Source of the DNA: Neostapfia colusana
Taxonomy: Eukaryota; Streptophyta; Magnoliopsida; Poales; Poaceae
Assembly: GCA_030760725.1 (NCBI GenBank)
Contig: JASWHV010000008.1
Coordinates: 32,832,720 to 32,896,719, forward strand
Reading direction: 5' to 3'
DNA: 64,000 nucleotides
A program made the position numbers and the translations under genes. Under the pieces are notes generated by a model, which was given only the letters and a program-made list of their open reading frames with translations, did not search any database and had not been told where the DNA came from. This document shows, one piece after another, positions 22,109 to 33,474 of the stretch. Every line of letters begins with the position of its first letter. Position 1 is the first letter of the stretch.

Positions 22109-24833
22109 GTAGGTTTAACACCCTCAAAATTTCTGCCATGCATTGCATACATTTTTCATGTAGAGAAGCATTTAGAATGAGAAGAAAATAAAGAGAGTAA
22201 TATAGAAGCAAATAAAATAATAAAAGGGAATAGAAATGGAAAATAATGAAAATAAATAGAAAAGGAAAAAATAAAAAGAAAAAATAAATAAAATAGCCAA
22301 ATTTGGCCACCCCCAATTTTCCCCCCAAATTCCCCTCTCCCCTAATTTTCCTAATTTTTCCCAAATTCCCCTGGGGAATTTTTCCCCACATTTGGGGGGA
22401 ATTTCCCCCAATTTTGGCCGCACCACTTAGCGGGGGGGGGGGGGACCCTATTGGGCCCCACCCCCTTGGCCGCAGCCCATTAGGGGGGAGCCCTAGCCGC
22501 CCTCCCCCTTTTGGATTTTTGTGGGCTTTTGTTTTCTCAATTAATCTCAGCCATTGGTGGAAAATAAATAATAAAATCCCAGCCCCTAGCTCTCACCTTT
22601 TTTAAAATTAAATCTCAGCCATTGGATAATTGGGTTTCTAAAATCCTAGCCACCCTAGCTCTTTTTCCCCTCTAGTCGCCACCACCAGCCCTCTTTTTGT
22701 CGCCGCCCCTTCTCTCCTGCTGCCAAGGGTTAGTCGCCTCCCTCTAGCAGGAGTTGGCTGCCGTCGGAGCTCTGTCATGCCTCGCCGTCGCCAGAGAAGA
22801 AGCCCCTGACGTTCTTCCCTAGCCACAGCCTCATAATTCTCCATAGAAAATCTCCCGCTGCAGCCATTACAAGGAAGGAGGTCCTGCCACAAGGAAGAAG
22901 TGAGGTAGGTCTTCGTTACCCCTCTTACCACGTCGCCGCTGTTTCTACACACCCGTTTTCTTCACCCCCCCGCGAGCAGAAAATTCTGCGTGTGGACAGA
23001 CTACGTTTTGGTCAATTTTTGACGGTGGAATTGATCTACAAAGTGCGTCAAGATCATAACCACGTCCACACTTGATCCCAGCAGCCTCGCTCATCATAAA
23101 ACTCCATGGAAGCCTACTAAAACATGCAAGAACACGTACAAACCGATTTTTATAAGCTGCACCATAGGAATAGCATTCATCCATCTCATTGCATATTAAG
23201 TAAAGTTGGTGCATGATAATTGATTGCTGTAAATTTTGTATGTGCGTGTTCATGAGTAGAAGGACACGCTCAAGAGGTCGTCTACGAGGAAATACAACAC
23301 TAAAACTTCGAGACGCTTGAGCAACACAAACCATGGGAGCAAGGCAAGTGCTCCTTGACCATATAGATCCCATGTTTTTGAAACTGTTTTGCTTGCGAAA
23401 ACTCATATGCTTGTGTGAACTTGATGGGACACCCTTTTATAGGAGTTTATTAGTTTTGTTAACCATCCTTATTGCTGGGAAAGTTGAGGAGTCGGGTATG
23501 GTCGTTTTTCCTTTTTGCTTCGCTCAACTTACGGGATACGGGAAGCTAAAAATAGAACTTGTTTAGCTACTGCACTCATGAGATTAAACATAATGAGAAC
23601 TTGATGATGTTAATGAGCATGGAATCGGGGAGATCTAGGCGAGATTGGTTCGTGGATGTTGCTGAATGAGATGGTGGTTTTCTTGCCGTAGATCTAAGGA
23701 CCGGTTCATGCGAGCACATGCCAAGAAAACAGTGCCACCACAAGGCCAAATATGGGTGCGGCTTAGCTGACTAATTAGGTGTGTTGCTAGCTTGTTATGG
23801 ACCATTGGATGGTGCGAGGAATTGGAGTCGAGCAGGACTACCCTGGGAACTGCATGGCACAAGAGGGGGCCCGTGGGTGAGAGAATGGATATTCGAGTCT
23901 GCCGGCGAAACCTCAGTGGGTCCGTATATCCTAGTAGCTCCATTGTAAAGGCTATTTTGTGATCTCTTGTCCATACACTGATGGTTGTGTACTGGCATAA
24001 TGGAGGTTCTTTCTAGTCGCCGACGGGTGACGAAATCACGAACTTGTGGGTGAAGTGGTGCCAACTCTGCAAAGTGTAAAACTATCATGATAGCCGTGCC
24101 TCCGGTCACAAGCACATGGCCAACTTCCATGTTTAGAGGAAAAACTTGGGATCGTTATTCGGGTATGGTCATTGGGATTGGTTTTGGGACTGTTTTGGGT
24201 CATGACAATGAGTTTGGTTTTGGTTCTATGAAAATGAGATGGTTATGAATAATTATGAGTACGAGATGAACTTGAGAAAGATTATTCGCTGGTTGAGGCC
24301 TTATAAATGGTAAATTATGATAAAGAAATGTTGATGAATTACTTGGTTATGATGGGATTAAATTCATCTAGAAAAAGTTGTTGTTTTTTACCATGTTTGT
24401 GAAATAAAATTTGCTTGCTGCAATGAACCTCTTTATTCCCTACCTTGTTGTTATCTATATGTCATACTTTTCCCGCACATGCTGAGTATGACATGTACTC
24501 ACCCTTGCATTTCCCACATATACATCAGCTACAGGAGAAGAGTACTTCGAGGAACAGGTGGAGTACTAGGCGTGCGCACTATCGTCAACATGCCTATGGA
24601 GTTGAAGTTGGAGCCTGCTGTCTTAGTCATTTCTGCTGTAGTTTAGAGTCTTCCGCTGCAAGAATAAGTTAGATATTCATAAGTGAGACAATGAGTCATT
24701 GTAATAACGTACTTGAACACTATTTGTGTGTGGTTATATTATGAATTCAGTTTGTGATAATGCTGTGTATGTGTGATGAACATCCTGGGAACACATATGC
24801 ATTCACTTGGTTCATTCTCCAAACCGGGTGTCA
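22109..24833 (+). mobile_element. Element E1 3' LTR
   Basis: A roughly 2.7-kb LTR ending ACCGGGTGTCA at 24833. Its start is blurred (TTTAACACCC near 22114, expected TGTAACACCC) because of a deletion at the pol junction. From about 22871 it aligns with the reverse complement of 49784-51717 (E2 LTR) at about 90 percent by eye. It contains an A-rich stretch (22165-22290), an odd C-rich block (22305-22510) with a 14-G run near 22431-22444, a GC-rich part (22660-22960) with a 5' splice-like GAG/GTAGGTCTTC at 22904, and the exon-like block 23260-23343 followed by GCAAGTG. Confidence 0.85.
23260..23343 (+). other. Exon-like block in E1 LTR (84 nt, one stop)
   Basis: Follows GAGTAG and ends AAG before GCAAGTG. 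It is 84 nt long, like the E2 copy. The phase-1 frame carries one TAA where E2 has CAA, a single C-to-T change. Confidence 0.35.
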
Positions 24834-25014
24834 CAGTCGGTGCGCTACTTCATGAGGCTCCACGGCGTGTAAGCCCGCGTGAAACTCCTCCTGAGGTGCG
24901 TAGCAATGCTGTTCTTGTGGATCATCTTCCATGTCGTCTTCGATTGGTTCCACCTCTTCTGGATCCTCTTCCTCATGCATACAGCTACTGACTTCATATT
25001 CATCATGAGGTTCC
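24834..25014 (-). pseudogene. gag: Element E2 gag, second part (split by element C)
   Basis: On the minus strand this continues the open frame that begins at 49513 and is cut by element C at the GTTCC duplication. It is very acidic, with runs such as MHEEEDPEEVEPIEDDMEDD, and ends at 24834 where the E1 LTR was inserted into it (possible duplication CAGTC at 24834-24838). It resembles no domain I can name. It is called gag from its place after the PBS and leader of E2. Confidence 0.6.
25010..25014. repeat. Target-site duplication GTTCC of element C
   Basis: GTTCC precedes the TGTGAAATCCC terminus at 25015 and recurs at 49399-49403 after the other terminus (ends CCCCACA at 49398). Confidence 0.95.
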
Positions 25015-27163
25015 TGTGAAATCCCAAAATTCTAGCAAGTGGAGCTGCAAATCACACCGAGAAAATGGGAGGGAATTTAAACTTTTGAATATAAAGGTGC
25101 GAGCTCCAAGTCTAAGTTAAACTTGCAAAAACTTCCGAACATGAAGATCTAAACCTACAATTTGGTTCTCCACACATCCATGGGTAGCCCGGCAAATTTT
25201 CAGCTCATTTGGAAAAGATTTCCTATATGTTGGAATTAAAACGGGAGAAAATTCGAATTTGAATTCAAATCTCAGTTTCAAATTCCGACTTCACCAAAAT
25301 CCAAATTTGAGTGCACCATTGTGTTACTCATATTCCTTTGGGCCTATCCTCCAATTTAATCAAATTTGGAGCTCAATTGCTATTTTAAACCAAATTGGGA
25401 GGATAAGAGGGAGAAGGGAGAAGACCCCACGTGTCATACACAGAGGGAATGAACCGACTCTGTTTCATCGGGAGCCGCCACCTCCTGCTCGCCGCTGCCC
25501 AAACCGACTCCATAGCGCGCCACCTCCTGCTTGGGTTTGCCGGTGACCGAAGCATAAGCGCGTAGCTTCTGCCCTTGAACCGTTTCCCCTCCCTCGCTCT
25601 CCACAGTTTTCCTCGCACAGCCCGAAGAAACTCCACGCCGCCCGGTTCCCTCGGTTCCCCGGCGCCCGAGCGCTGGAAGCTCCCTCGTGGCCGATGATCT
25701 ACACCAAAAAGGACCGCTCTCAGGTGCTAAACACAACTGTGCAAACCTTTCCTTTCTTACTTCTTTGCCGAGGAGAATTTCCCCGATTATCACTTAGGTG
25801 TTCATAGAACCGACCAGCACAAACCTCCAAAATTCATAGTAATCAATCCACCATCACTTAGGCCGATCTACAAACATTTTATAGAACTTCCCACGCTTCT
25901 CTAGGATCAAAAAGCATTGAAAATCATCGAGTTTTGGCGCTGTTCTTCGAGAATTTTGAGCCGCCGCCGGTTTTGGCCCTAGGTCGCCGATGAACTCATG
26001 TTTGCAGCCACTTTTGAGCTGATTTGAGCTCATGACGGTGATGAGGATGCCACCACAGTGCTCTAGGAAGAAGAACCAAAGATTTTGAGCTATCCTAGCG
26101 TGAGTTCGACGTCGCCGAAGTTGAGCCGTCGCAGCCGCTCGTCGCTGATGCCTTTCCGGTGGCCGGTGGCCTCGGCCGACCCCGGGGATGAGTTCCCCGT
26201 GTCCCTAAAGTGAGTGGCGGCAAGTTTAAGCCCTAGCAGAGGCCGGGAACACGGTTTCCGCAGAGCTCGCCGGAGAGCGCCACCACCCGATAGCTGTCGC
26301 GCGCGAGGAAGAAGAAAACTGGAGTGGGGCCCGCGTGCAGGAGTTTAAACATTTCCTCATTTTCCAGATTTAGTTCAAACTTCAATTGCTCATAACTTTT
26401 AGTAGGAACCTCCCAAAATTGTCAAATAAATTCCTTTGTATTCCTCTCAGTGAGTACTATATAGGGGTGCATCGTAATTTTTATGAAAATCTATGGATTT
26501 GGCTCAATAATTCAATTAAATAAAATTTTAGGGAATTAATTACAGGAGTTCTGTTTATTGGAAAATTCACAATTTTGGGCAGGACATTCTTCCAAACATA
26601 CTTGAACTCTAGTAAAAATTTCAGTGCTATTGGACCTCATTTGTTTGGCCAAATGATGATTCAATCTTGTATGCCTCTGAAAAATAGGAAAAACAACAGA
26701 AACATTTTCCAGCTTTTAGCCCAATCTTGTAAATTCCATATCTCTGTGTAGGAAGCTCCAAAAATGGTGAAACCATGTCCTATGGCTCATAAGACTCCCA
26801 AGTTTCTGAAAAACCAAATTTGGAGCATGCCAAGACCGTAGAATTTCCATAGGAGATAGCTAAGAAAATTCCTTAGGCCACATCTTACATCAACTTTATC
26901 TGAAATTTTGCAAGCCATACCTCTGTATGATCTACGGACAACTGTACAAATTTTAGAGCAATTTGAGGTCATCTTCTCCATTTTCTGCTAATTCTTTCTA
27001 GGTTCATCCTTATGTCCATTATTTAGTCCTTTGAACTTCAGTCCAAAGACTTTCATTGCTCAAATCCATTTTTCCCACTGTTCAGCACATAACCAGACCC
27101 AACTCTAAGTCTTAGTTGATCTGAACTCTTCTTAAGTCATAAAACACTTTCGTTTTGTAAGTT
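25015..27163 (+). mobile_element. Element C 5' LTR, 3'-truncated
   Basis: Aligns with 45655-47813 and stops abruptly after CACTTTCGTTTTGTAAG. It includes the ACCCCACGTGTCAT box near 25424-25437, the GC-rich island (about 25440-26340) and a 5' splice-like CAG/GTGCTAA at 25723. It lacks the R-region hairpin, poly(A) signal and LTR end because of the deletion. Confidence 0.92.
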
Positions 27164-27378
27164 CCATGACATATTCAGTAGTTATCTTTCATCATTCCTT
27201 GTTGTCGGTTTAAGTGTTTGACAAACTTGAGCAATCACTGGTTATATTTCAGAATTGTCAAAAACCTTGTTTCATTTCAAGTATGCTGCACTGTTGATGT
27301 GATGCTTTTGTGATTAATAATTTTTAGTTCAAGTTGAGTAGTCTTGGATATTAACCGTAAATTGCTCGCTCTTGCAGT
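27164..27378 (+). other. Element C residual leader
   Basis: About 215 bp of AT-rich leader left after the deletion, ending CGCTCTTGCAG before the gag ATG. The TTGCAG-T-ATG arrangement is shared with A and, as TTGTAG-T-ATG, with B. Confidence 0.6.
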
Positions 27379-28396
27379 ATGGATCATACTCATTCCGGGT
27401 ATGAGGTTGGTGGTTCCAGCCGGGATGGAAATGATTCGTCGCAGCGACGATCACAACCATCATCAACCGGACTGGCGGAGGTGTTGGGAAAAATGGCTGA
27501 GTCTCTTGACATGTTGGTGCAGCAAGGCATCCGACAAGAGACCTTACAGCGCCATCCCACACTGAACACTTATTTGGATTTTCTAGCAAGACAACCACCG
27601 GTATTCTCGGAAGCTAAATAAGCCTTGGAGGCATATCATTAGCTCCAGGTGATTGAATCTAAATTGGGAATGCTCCAGTGTGATGAATATGAGAAGGCTT
27701 TATTTGCCGCTCAGCAACTTCATGGATCCGGTGGGGCTTGGTGGTATGAATATTTTGCTAAGGTCGCTGAAGGCCATCGTGTGATGTGGACGGAGTTTCG
27801 GGATGCTTTCCGTTCATGTCATATCTGTGAGGGCATTGTCAAAACCAGAGTTGAAGAGTTATATGAACTCAAGCAAGAAGGGATGAGTGTTATGGAGTAC
27901 TTTACAGAGTTTAACCGTTTAGTATAATATGTATCCGCTTATGTGGATAAGGAGACGATGAAGTGTCATTACTTCTTCCGAGGCCTCAACATGGCGCTTC
28001 GGGTGAAAGTGGCACTATGCAATAAAGGGAATTATAGCGAGTTAGTCAATTCCGCTGTGATTCAAGAAGTAGCTGAAATCCAGCATAAGGAAAGTAAGAG
28101 AAAGAGAAACTTATCACCAGCAAGTACGGATGATTGTCCTCAAGAACAACCGGTGATATATTGCTTACCATCCGGGGTGGAAATTCAGTCCTTTGACGGA
28201 CCATCTCAGATCCAATTCTGTCCATATTCATCCATGGATGTTCAGCCATTGCTACAGCAGCAGCAAATAAGTATTTGTGCACCCCCGCCTCAGCAAAGTG
28301 CATAAGTATATCAACCACTTCCATATTGTGAAGATCCTGAGCTCGCATCGTACGGTACTTGTAGCAATGTAGAGCATATTCCTCAGGGGGGATAAA
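27379..28396 (+). pseudogene. gag: Element C gag (degraded)
   Basis: The ATG at 27379 opens a gag of the same family as A and B: a matrix-like N-terminus, then a capsid region (ESKLGMLQCDEYEKALFAAQ, GAWWYEYFAKV, YFFRGLNMALRVKVALCNKG). Stops lie at 27619 (TAA), 27640 (TAG), 27925 (TAA), 28303 (TAA) and about 28393. The zinc knuckle near 28351-28392 has lost two of its four ligands: the first Cys is Tyr (TAC at 28351-28353) and the last position is Gly, while the second Cys and the His remain. A frame shift between 28305 and 28397 separates it from pol. It cannot make a working nucleocapsid. Confidence 0.88.
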
Positions 28397-28586
28397 GTGA
28401 CCCAGCAAGGCAGCAGTCATATGTCATCTCAAGCTGCAAAGAAATTCCACGGTCAGTCAAGGAGGACAGCACTGAAAGTGGGAAACGTAAACTATATGGC
28501 AGTTGAAGATGTTCCCGTGGGAGAACCCGTGTTTGTGGGTATGTTCAGCCTACATGATCAGCCCACGTTCGTGTTGTTCGACTCGG
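28397..28586 (+). CDS. pol: Element C pol, N-terminal part up to protease active site
   Basis: Open frame through a pre-protease stretch (MAVEDVPVGEPVFVGMFSLH) to the protease catalytic motif, where element B is inserted. The reading VLFDS is followed after 13.7 kb by Gly-Ala-Thr at 42339. With the CTCGG duplication removed the two halves are in one frame, so the interruption by B is the only break seen here. Confidence 0.85.
28582..28586. repeat. Target-site duplication CTCGG of element B
   Basis: CTCGG precedes the LTR start TGTAAAGG at 28587 and recurs at 42335-42339 after the LTR end at 42334. The target sequence is the protease Asp-Ser-Gly coding region of C. Confidence 0.96.
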
Positions 28587-29153
28587 TGTAAAGGTCCCAA
28601 AAATATGAATACAAAGAAACACTTGTTTGCAAAAGTTTGTTTCATATGAGTGAAATTTGGGACTTGTTAAAACTTTTCCACATGTGATAACCCACATGAG
28701 GGTTTTCTTCACACAAGTTCAAATGTTTATTTGTAAACTTGAAACCCAAGAGGGTCAAAAACCAAGATGGGAAGTTTCCATAGGTGTGAGAAAAATAGAG
28801 ACAAATTTAGAACAAATTGTTCAACTCAAAATTCAAATGAGAGCAACACTATGAATTTCAAAACTGTTGTGCTACAACTCTCATTTGAAGCAGCCAAATT
28901 AAAAATCAGATTTCATATTTGAATTCCTTGGGTCCAAATTAGTGGGTGTGCAAGGTTTCATGATTTGTTGATATGTTTGCAACCCATGTTCCAAAATGGA
29001 CTTTAAATAACAAAGAATTCAAGTGCATATTTGAATTTGGATGAAACTTGCCCAAATATCCAAATGCACCTCAGATTTGAACTCCCACAATATGATTCCA
29101 CAATTTGCAAATTTTGGGAGATATTTTGGAGAGGGATAAGGAGAGACTGAGCA

Positions 29154-29171
29154 GTGGGACCCACATGTCAT
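29154..29171 (+). promoter_or_regulatory. GTGGGACCCAC-ATGTCAT box (B 5' LTR)
   Basis: The palindrome GTGGGACCCAC followed by ATGTCAT matches plant TCP-factor consensus sites (GTGGNCCC / GGNCCCAC). The same 18 bp is at 38599-38616 and in both LTRs of D. It is likely part of the promoter; this is inferred. Confidence 0.42.
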
Positions 29172-31305
29172 TGAGGGAACTGAACAATTGCTAAAGATCT
29201 TCAGCACACGGTCTCTGTTTGCTTTCCTCCCACGCGAAGCAACGGCAGAACCGACTTCTTTCCGATCGACACCGAGGGTCAGCCGGCAGCCACCTCCTGC
29301 TGGATTTCCTTCGCGCTGGAGAGCAACTGCGGGGTCATTATCTACTGCCGCGCTCCCTCTTTCCCTCTTTACCGAAGCATCAACGTTGTCTTGCCCTCCC
29401 CGCGTGAGAAGCCAACCGAGATAACCGCCGAGCTCTCGATCGATCAGCCACCCCAACAGCTCGCGTGCGAGCCTCAGCTGATCGGCCAAACAACACCACC
29501 ATCCTCCCCACAACCTCCTCGAGCCATCACCAAGTGTGTCCGTGCCCTCTACAACAAGAACACCGAGTTTCCACGGCGGCCAAACACCCCGGCGACGAAG
29601 TGCTCTCGTGGACAGCTCCACAGAGGGGTTTTCACGACCAAGTAAGAGGGCCTTTGAGCGTGCAAGAGCTCCCTGCAGCTTCCATCCGAGGCACAGAGCT
29701 TGTCCTTGCGTCTTACCGACAAATTTCAATATTCCCCTCCGGCCGGCTCAAACCGAGGTGCGGGTAAGAGTCTGTTAAATTCTCGCGCTATGATGGTTTA
29801 GATCACTGCAAATTTCACTCACATGATGTAGACTGGCTTAGCAACCATTTCCCTTTTGGAACCTAGCTAGAAACACGCTCTGCACGACGTATGTTCGATC
29901 TCTCTAACGACGGTTTTGGTGGAAACCGTCGGGCACTCGATGAACCCTAGGTAGGAGTCATTCCCGAGGCCATGTGCGGCCATGCCTAGCTTTGCCAACC
30001 TCCACTGGTGCTGTAGAGCCTTTCCAGGGAGCTTTTGGCGGGCTAAAGCATCGAGGCGACGTCGCCGGACTCCCTCAGAGCCGCTGCACCGACGCGGGAT
30101 GGGTTAGGGGCTTCGCCGGTCCATATAACTCATTTCATCGTGTTCCTCGGGTTAAATAAGGGCCTGGCGGCGAGTTTAAACCCAACCCAAACCACTAGCA
30201 CCAGTGTCATTTTAAATTCTTAAACAGAGTTCCAGTTTTAAAACTGTCCTTAGATCTTATTAGCAAAAGCTTTTCAATTAAATATACATGCATGAACATG
30301 TCGTGTAGCATCTACGTGAAGAACGTGAGAAGGACTTGAAGTGAAGATCAAGGAGGGAGGAAAGCGAGTTATCAAGCTCCAAGTGATCATCACTAACTGA
30401 TTGTATCTTAGTCACCTGCAAAACAGGCAAGCCCCGGTTTGCATTTGAACAGTTTTATAAAGCATTTTCAATTTTAGAGATCATAGCTTTGCATCGTTGA
30501 TTGCATTAGGTTTAGGTTATATTGAAACCCCACTTGTATGACCAGAAATACCTAAGAGATAAAGGGTAGAATAGCACCTCCTCGAGGTAATTTGGCTACG
30601 CTAATGTTAGTAGGAAAGGTCCAGTAGAAGTCGAGTAGTTGGAATCTACTCTCGAGTTTAGGGCTGGTTTATTCGGAGCAGGTCAATAATAGAAATGATG
30701 AGGAAAGTTCACCCGAAACAAATTGAGACTGGGCAGGGAGGTTTAGATGCAGCAGGTTGCGGACCGTGCGTGCATAGCCCTGCCTGTGTCGGTTAAGGCC
30801 CGTCCATGCTTGGCCCTGTTGGACAAGTTTGAGTTGTGTACCGGGCGCATACTGGCTATATGGGAACCAGGAAACCGATGTACCTTGGGAGATCCATAGT
30901 GGAACTTTTCCAACTGCCTTAGGCTTTCGGCGTCAGGGTAGCAGGAGGTAACTCGCTTAAGAACATACCACTGCGGGTATGTACCTTGAGGGAGCTTGCA
31001 TACTCGGGGCAGTTGGACTGCGTCCAAAGTGGAAGATCTTGGGAAAGATGGCCGCGTACAACGTCAGTCGAGGTTGCTGCCGGCAACTCGGAGTACGGGT
31101 GTACGTGCCGTGTAGTCCGGATGTGTACTGATTCAAATCACCGTCACTCGCGGTTATATGAGCATACTTGCCCACTGCGTCTTGACGTAGTAACAACTGG
31201 AACTGGTTATCTTTTGAACTTGATAAGGCTGTGCTGTAACTGGTATTGCAACCATGATTGAATTAGAGATAGGCTCATTAAACTTTACTTTCACTTTGTG
31301 CAAGG

Positions 31306-31352
31306 AGCATCGCAACAAAGCGTTTCTTATTTGATTGTGGAGTTGCGATGCT
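31306..31352 (+). other. R-region hairpin with conserved loop (B 5' LTR)
   Basis: An 11-bp perfect stem, AGCATCGCAAC with GTTGCGATGCT, around a 25-nt loop containing GCGTTTCTTATTTGATTG. Confidence 0.65.
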
Positions 31353-31886
31353 TTTCGGCTCACGGTCTGCACAATGAGGCTTAAAATCTGAAAGTTAAGG
31401 ATCAACTTTAGGAGAGTCCTTTATGCAAATCTAGCTATCCTAATTGTGAACCGCCGTGCATGTAGAGTTTCTTGTTTAGGAGAGACGGATCAGTCTTGCT
31501 GAGCCTATGTGCTCACGCTTGCTATATAAGTGGTTTTGTAGGTTAACACCGATGCTAAGAAGAAGGTTGTCCGGTGAGACTCGGAGACTCCCGAGTCAGG
31601 TAACACATGGAGAACCCAGCCGCTGCTGCTTGCCTTCATGTTGCTAGCGAGAGGAGTCCGCGGGGGCTGGACTTCATCTCGAGTGCTCTTAGTTATTCGA
31701 CGTGTGTTGTTATAGACTTCCGCTGTAGCTATTTGATGTAAACTATTTACAAAGAAAAACTTGTAAGCTTCCGCTTTTGTTTTATGTAATACATTGTTCC
31801 TTGTATGTGTGCTGTTGGGTGCCGCACAACACGGCACCACCCAATGCGATTCCCGGGCGAGTGGCCGGTCTCAGAACTGTGAGAAG

Positions 31887-31900
31887 TGGTATCATGAGCT
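31887..31900 (+). repeat. PBS-like duplicate inside the B LTR end
   Basis: TGGTATCATGAGCT lies inside the LTR, 21 bp after a GGTCTCA that resembles the real end GTCTCA at 31934. The real PBS is at 31937. The same arrangement is in the 3' LTR (42287-42300), so the LTR seems to have grown over an older PBS. Confidence 0.5.
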
Positions 31901-31936
31901 GAGCCCTGTCGCAGTCGGTACCCGGCCCGTCTCAGC

Positions 31937-31948
31937 TGGTATTAGAGC
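31937..31948 (+). other. Element B primer-binding site (tRNA-iMet)
   Basis: TGGTATTAGAGC lies 2 nt after the LTR end. One mismatch to the initiator tRNA-Met complement (C to T). Confidence 0.9.
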
Positions 31949-33474
31949 CCCATTGGTAATAGCGCACGGAATAAGGAAGGTATTACGAAAAAAATTTAGG
32001 TTACGGTGAGGATACGGTACTAGGCCCACATAAGGATTACTATTAGCTTATTATGAAGGTGGCAAACTAACTTATTTGTTTTGTCAGAAAATCGTGCATC
32101 TCGGGACGAGTTATGTCTTGGGGGTGCACGTAAGCGCTGTCCACCAGTGCGCACAAGCTGAAGGGTGGAGCCCCGCGGGTGGCAGGTAACCCAACCCGCT
32201 TTAATATCCTCTACGACTATTCATGTCGTTTGGGGTATTCGAGCAACGTCTGTCCCGGGCGTACGTGGTGCAATTTGGGTAACCCCGTCACGTGGTTAGT
32301 AACGTGAACACGTAGCTCAAGGCGTGTTTGTCTTGAGAACACCTGTGCGAGTGATGACGGACGGGTGTAAGAACTGTATGGATACCAGGTTCGGCGTGCA
32401 GCTGGACCTGAGGATTGAGTGTGACTTATGCAGGATTAACCACGAAACCGTAGTAAGAATAGTACACGTTTGTGAGTGACCATTTTAGTGCCACCTAAGA
32501 TACAAATATGCCGGTATGATCCGGTTAGGATTTTCTTTTGGTGAGGCTATGTAGTACCGACATGCTTCTTACGGTGCATCGACGCCGTACTAAACTTAAT
32601 AACCCCTTTCCTTTGAAGAAATGACTCATGAACTAACTTTCGAATAAAAATGGAAGTTTGAAACAAATATTAGTTATTGAACTCTTATTTTGAACTAAGA
32701 TTCAAATGAGAGAAGGACTAGGCTTCAAAGATTTCAAAAACAGAGTGCTCTGTTTTCGGCAGGAATTCTTGCTGGACTTTAACAGAGCATAACTCTGAGT
32801 AGCTTGACCCAATCAAGGTGTATGGTACAGTTCTGGAAATATTTTCAAGTGATCTACAACTTATTTGTAGAGCTCCAGAGCAAAATCACACGCTAAATTG
32901 GTAGAAAGTTCAGAGGAAGGTAAACTGTCCAGAACCAGGGCAGCAGCAAAACCTCTCTTGACCTTTCTGTTTTTAAGCCATAACTTTCTGTAGAAAAATC
33001 CTTAAGAAGCATATGATACACTGTTGGAAAGGTTATGAATTATGACACATGTTTGTAGTTCTAAGTTTGTTCAGGTTCTTATTGTATTTACATATACAAC
33101 TGTGATAAAATCAGCCACGTACAAAGGAGGTGCTGGCAAATTTTATCCAGGAATTCTGTCAACTTTAGGAAATCATAACTTTTAATAAAGAGATGATATG
33201 AAAGCATATGAGTACTCGTTGGAAAGATACTGAAGTTAACTGTAACTTTGGTATTCAACTTGAGTTATGAAAATGCTGTTAACTAGATCAAAATCTGGAG
33301 ATAGTGCATAAAGGTTTGTTCTGTACAGATAGGCTGGATAGCTATGCCTACTAAGGAGTTGTGTAAACATGGATTTTGTTACTGCTTTCATAAAGTTTTG
33401 ACATATTCATGTTTTCATTAGTCTCACATACTGCTGAGTTCTTGTTTAACTCCTTTCAACTATATTTTTGTAGT
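31949..33474 (+). other. Element B 5' leader (untranslated)
   Basis: 1.5 kb without a conserved ORF. The segment about 32050-32490 matches the leaders of A and D closely (GCTGTCCACCAGTGCGCACA, GGGTGGAGCCCC). The rest is AT-rich with a shared AACAGAGCATAACTCTGAGT motif near 32780. It ends TATATTTTTGTAG before the gag ATG. Confidence 0.7.

Larger units (their letters stand above)
28587..31934 (+). mobile_element. Element B 5' LTR (with 0.95-kb internal deletion)
   Basis: 3348 bp from TGTAAAGGTCCC to GGCCCGTCTCA. It lacks about 955 bp present in the 3' LTR (39626-40585). The break lies at about 30172, where GAGTTTAAACCC joins CCAAACCACTAGC; GTTTAAACCC near the junction suggests deletion between short repeats. 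It holds the TCP-like box (29154-29171), a GC-rich island, the conserved block (30426-30445), the hairpin (31306-31352) and the terminal hairpin (31815-31844). Confidence 0.95.

Noticed and set aside
22305..22400. Telomere-like CCCCAATTTT repeats
   Set aside because: The unit is not regular, and plant telomeres are CCCTAAA. It is low-complexity sequence inside an LTR.
29188..29767. Several overlapping Pro/Arg/Ser-rich ORFs in the GC-rich part of the B LTR (also 38633-39216, 52289-52660, 62532-62986, 5756-6270, 3547-3923)
   Set aside because: They are open in many frames at once because of base composition, are not kept between LTR copies in one frame, and match no known family. An untranslated first exon or promoter island explains them better.
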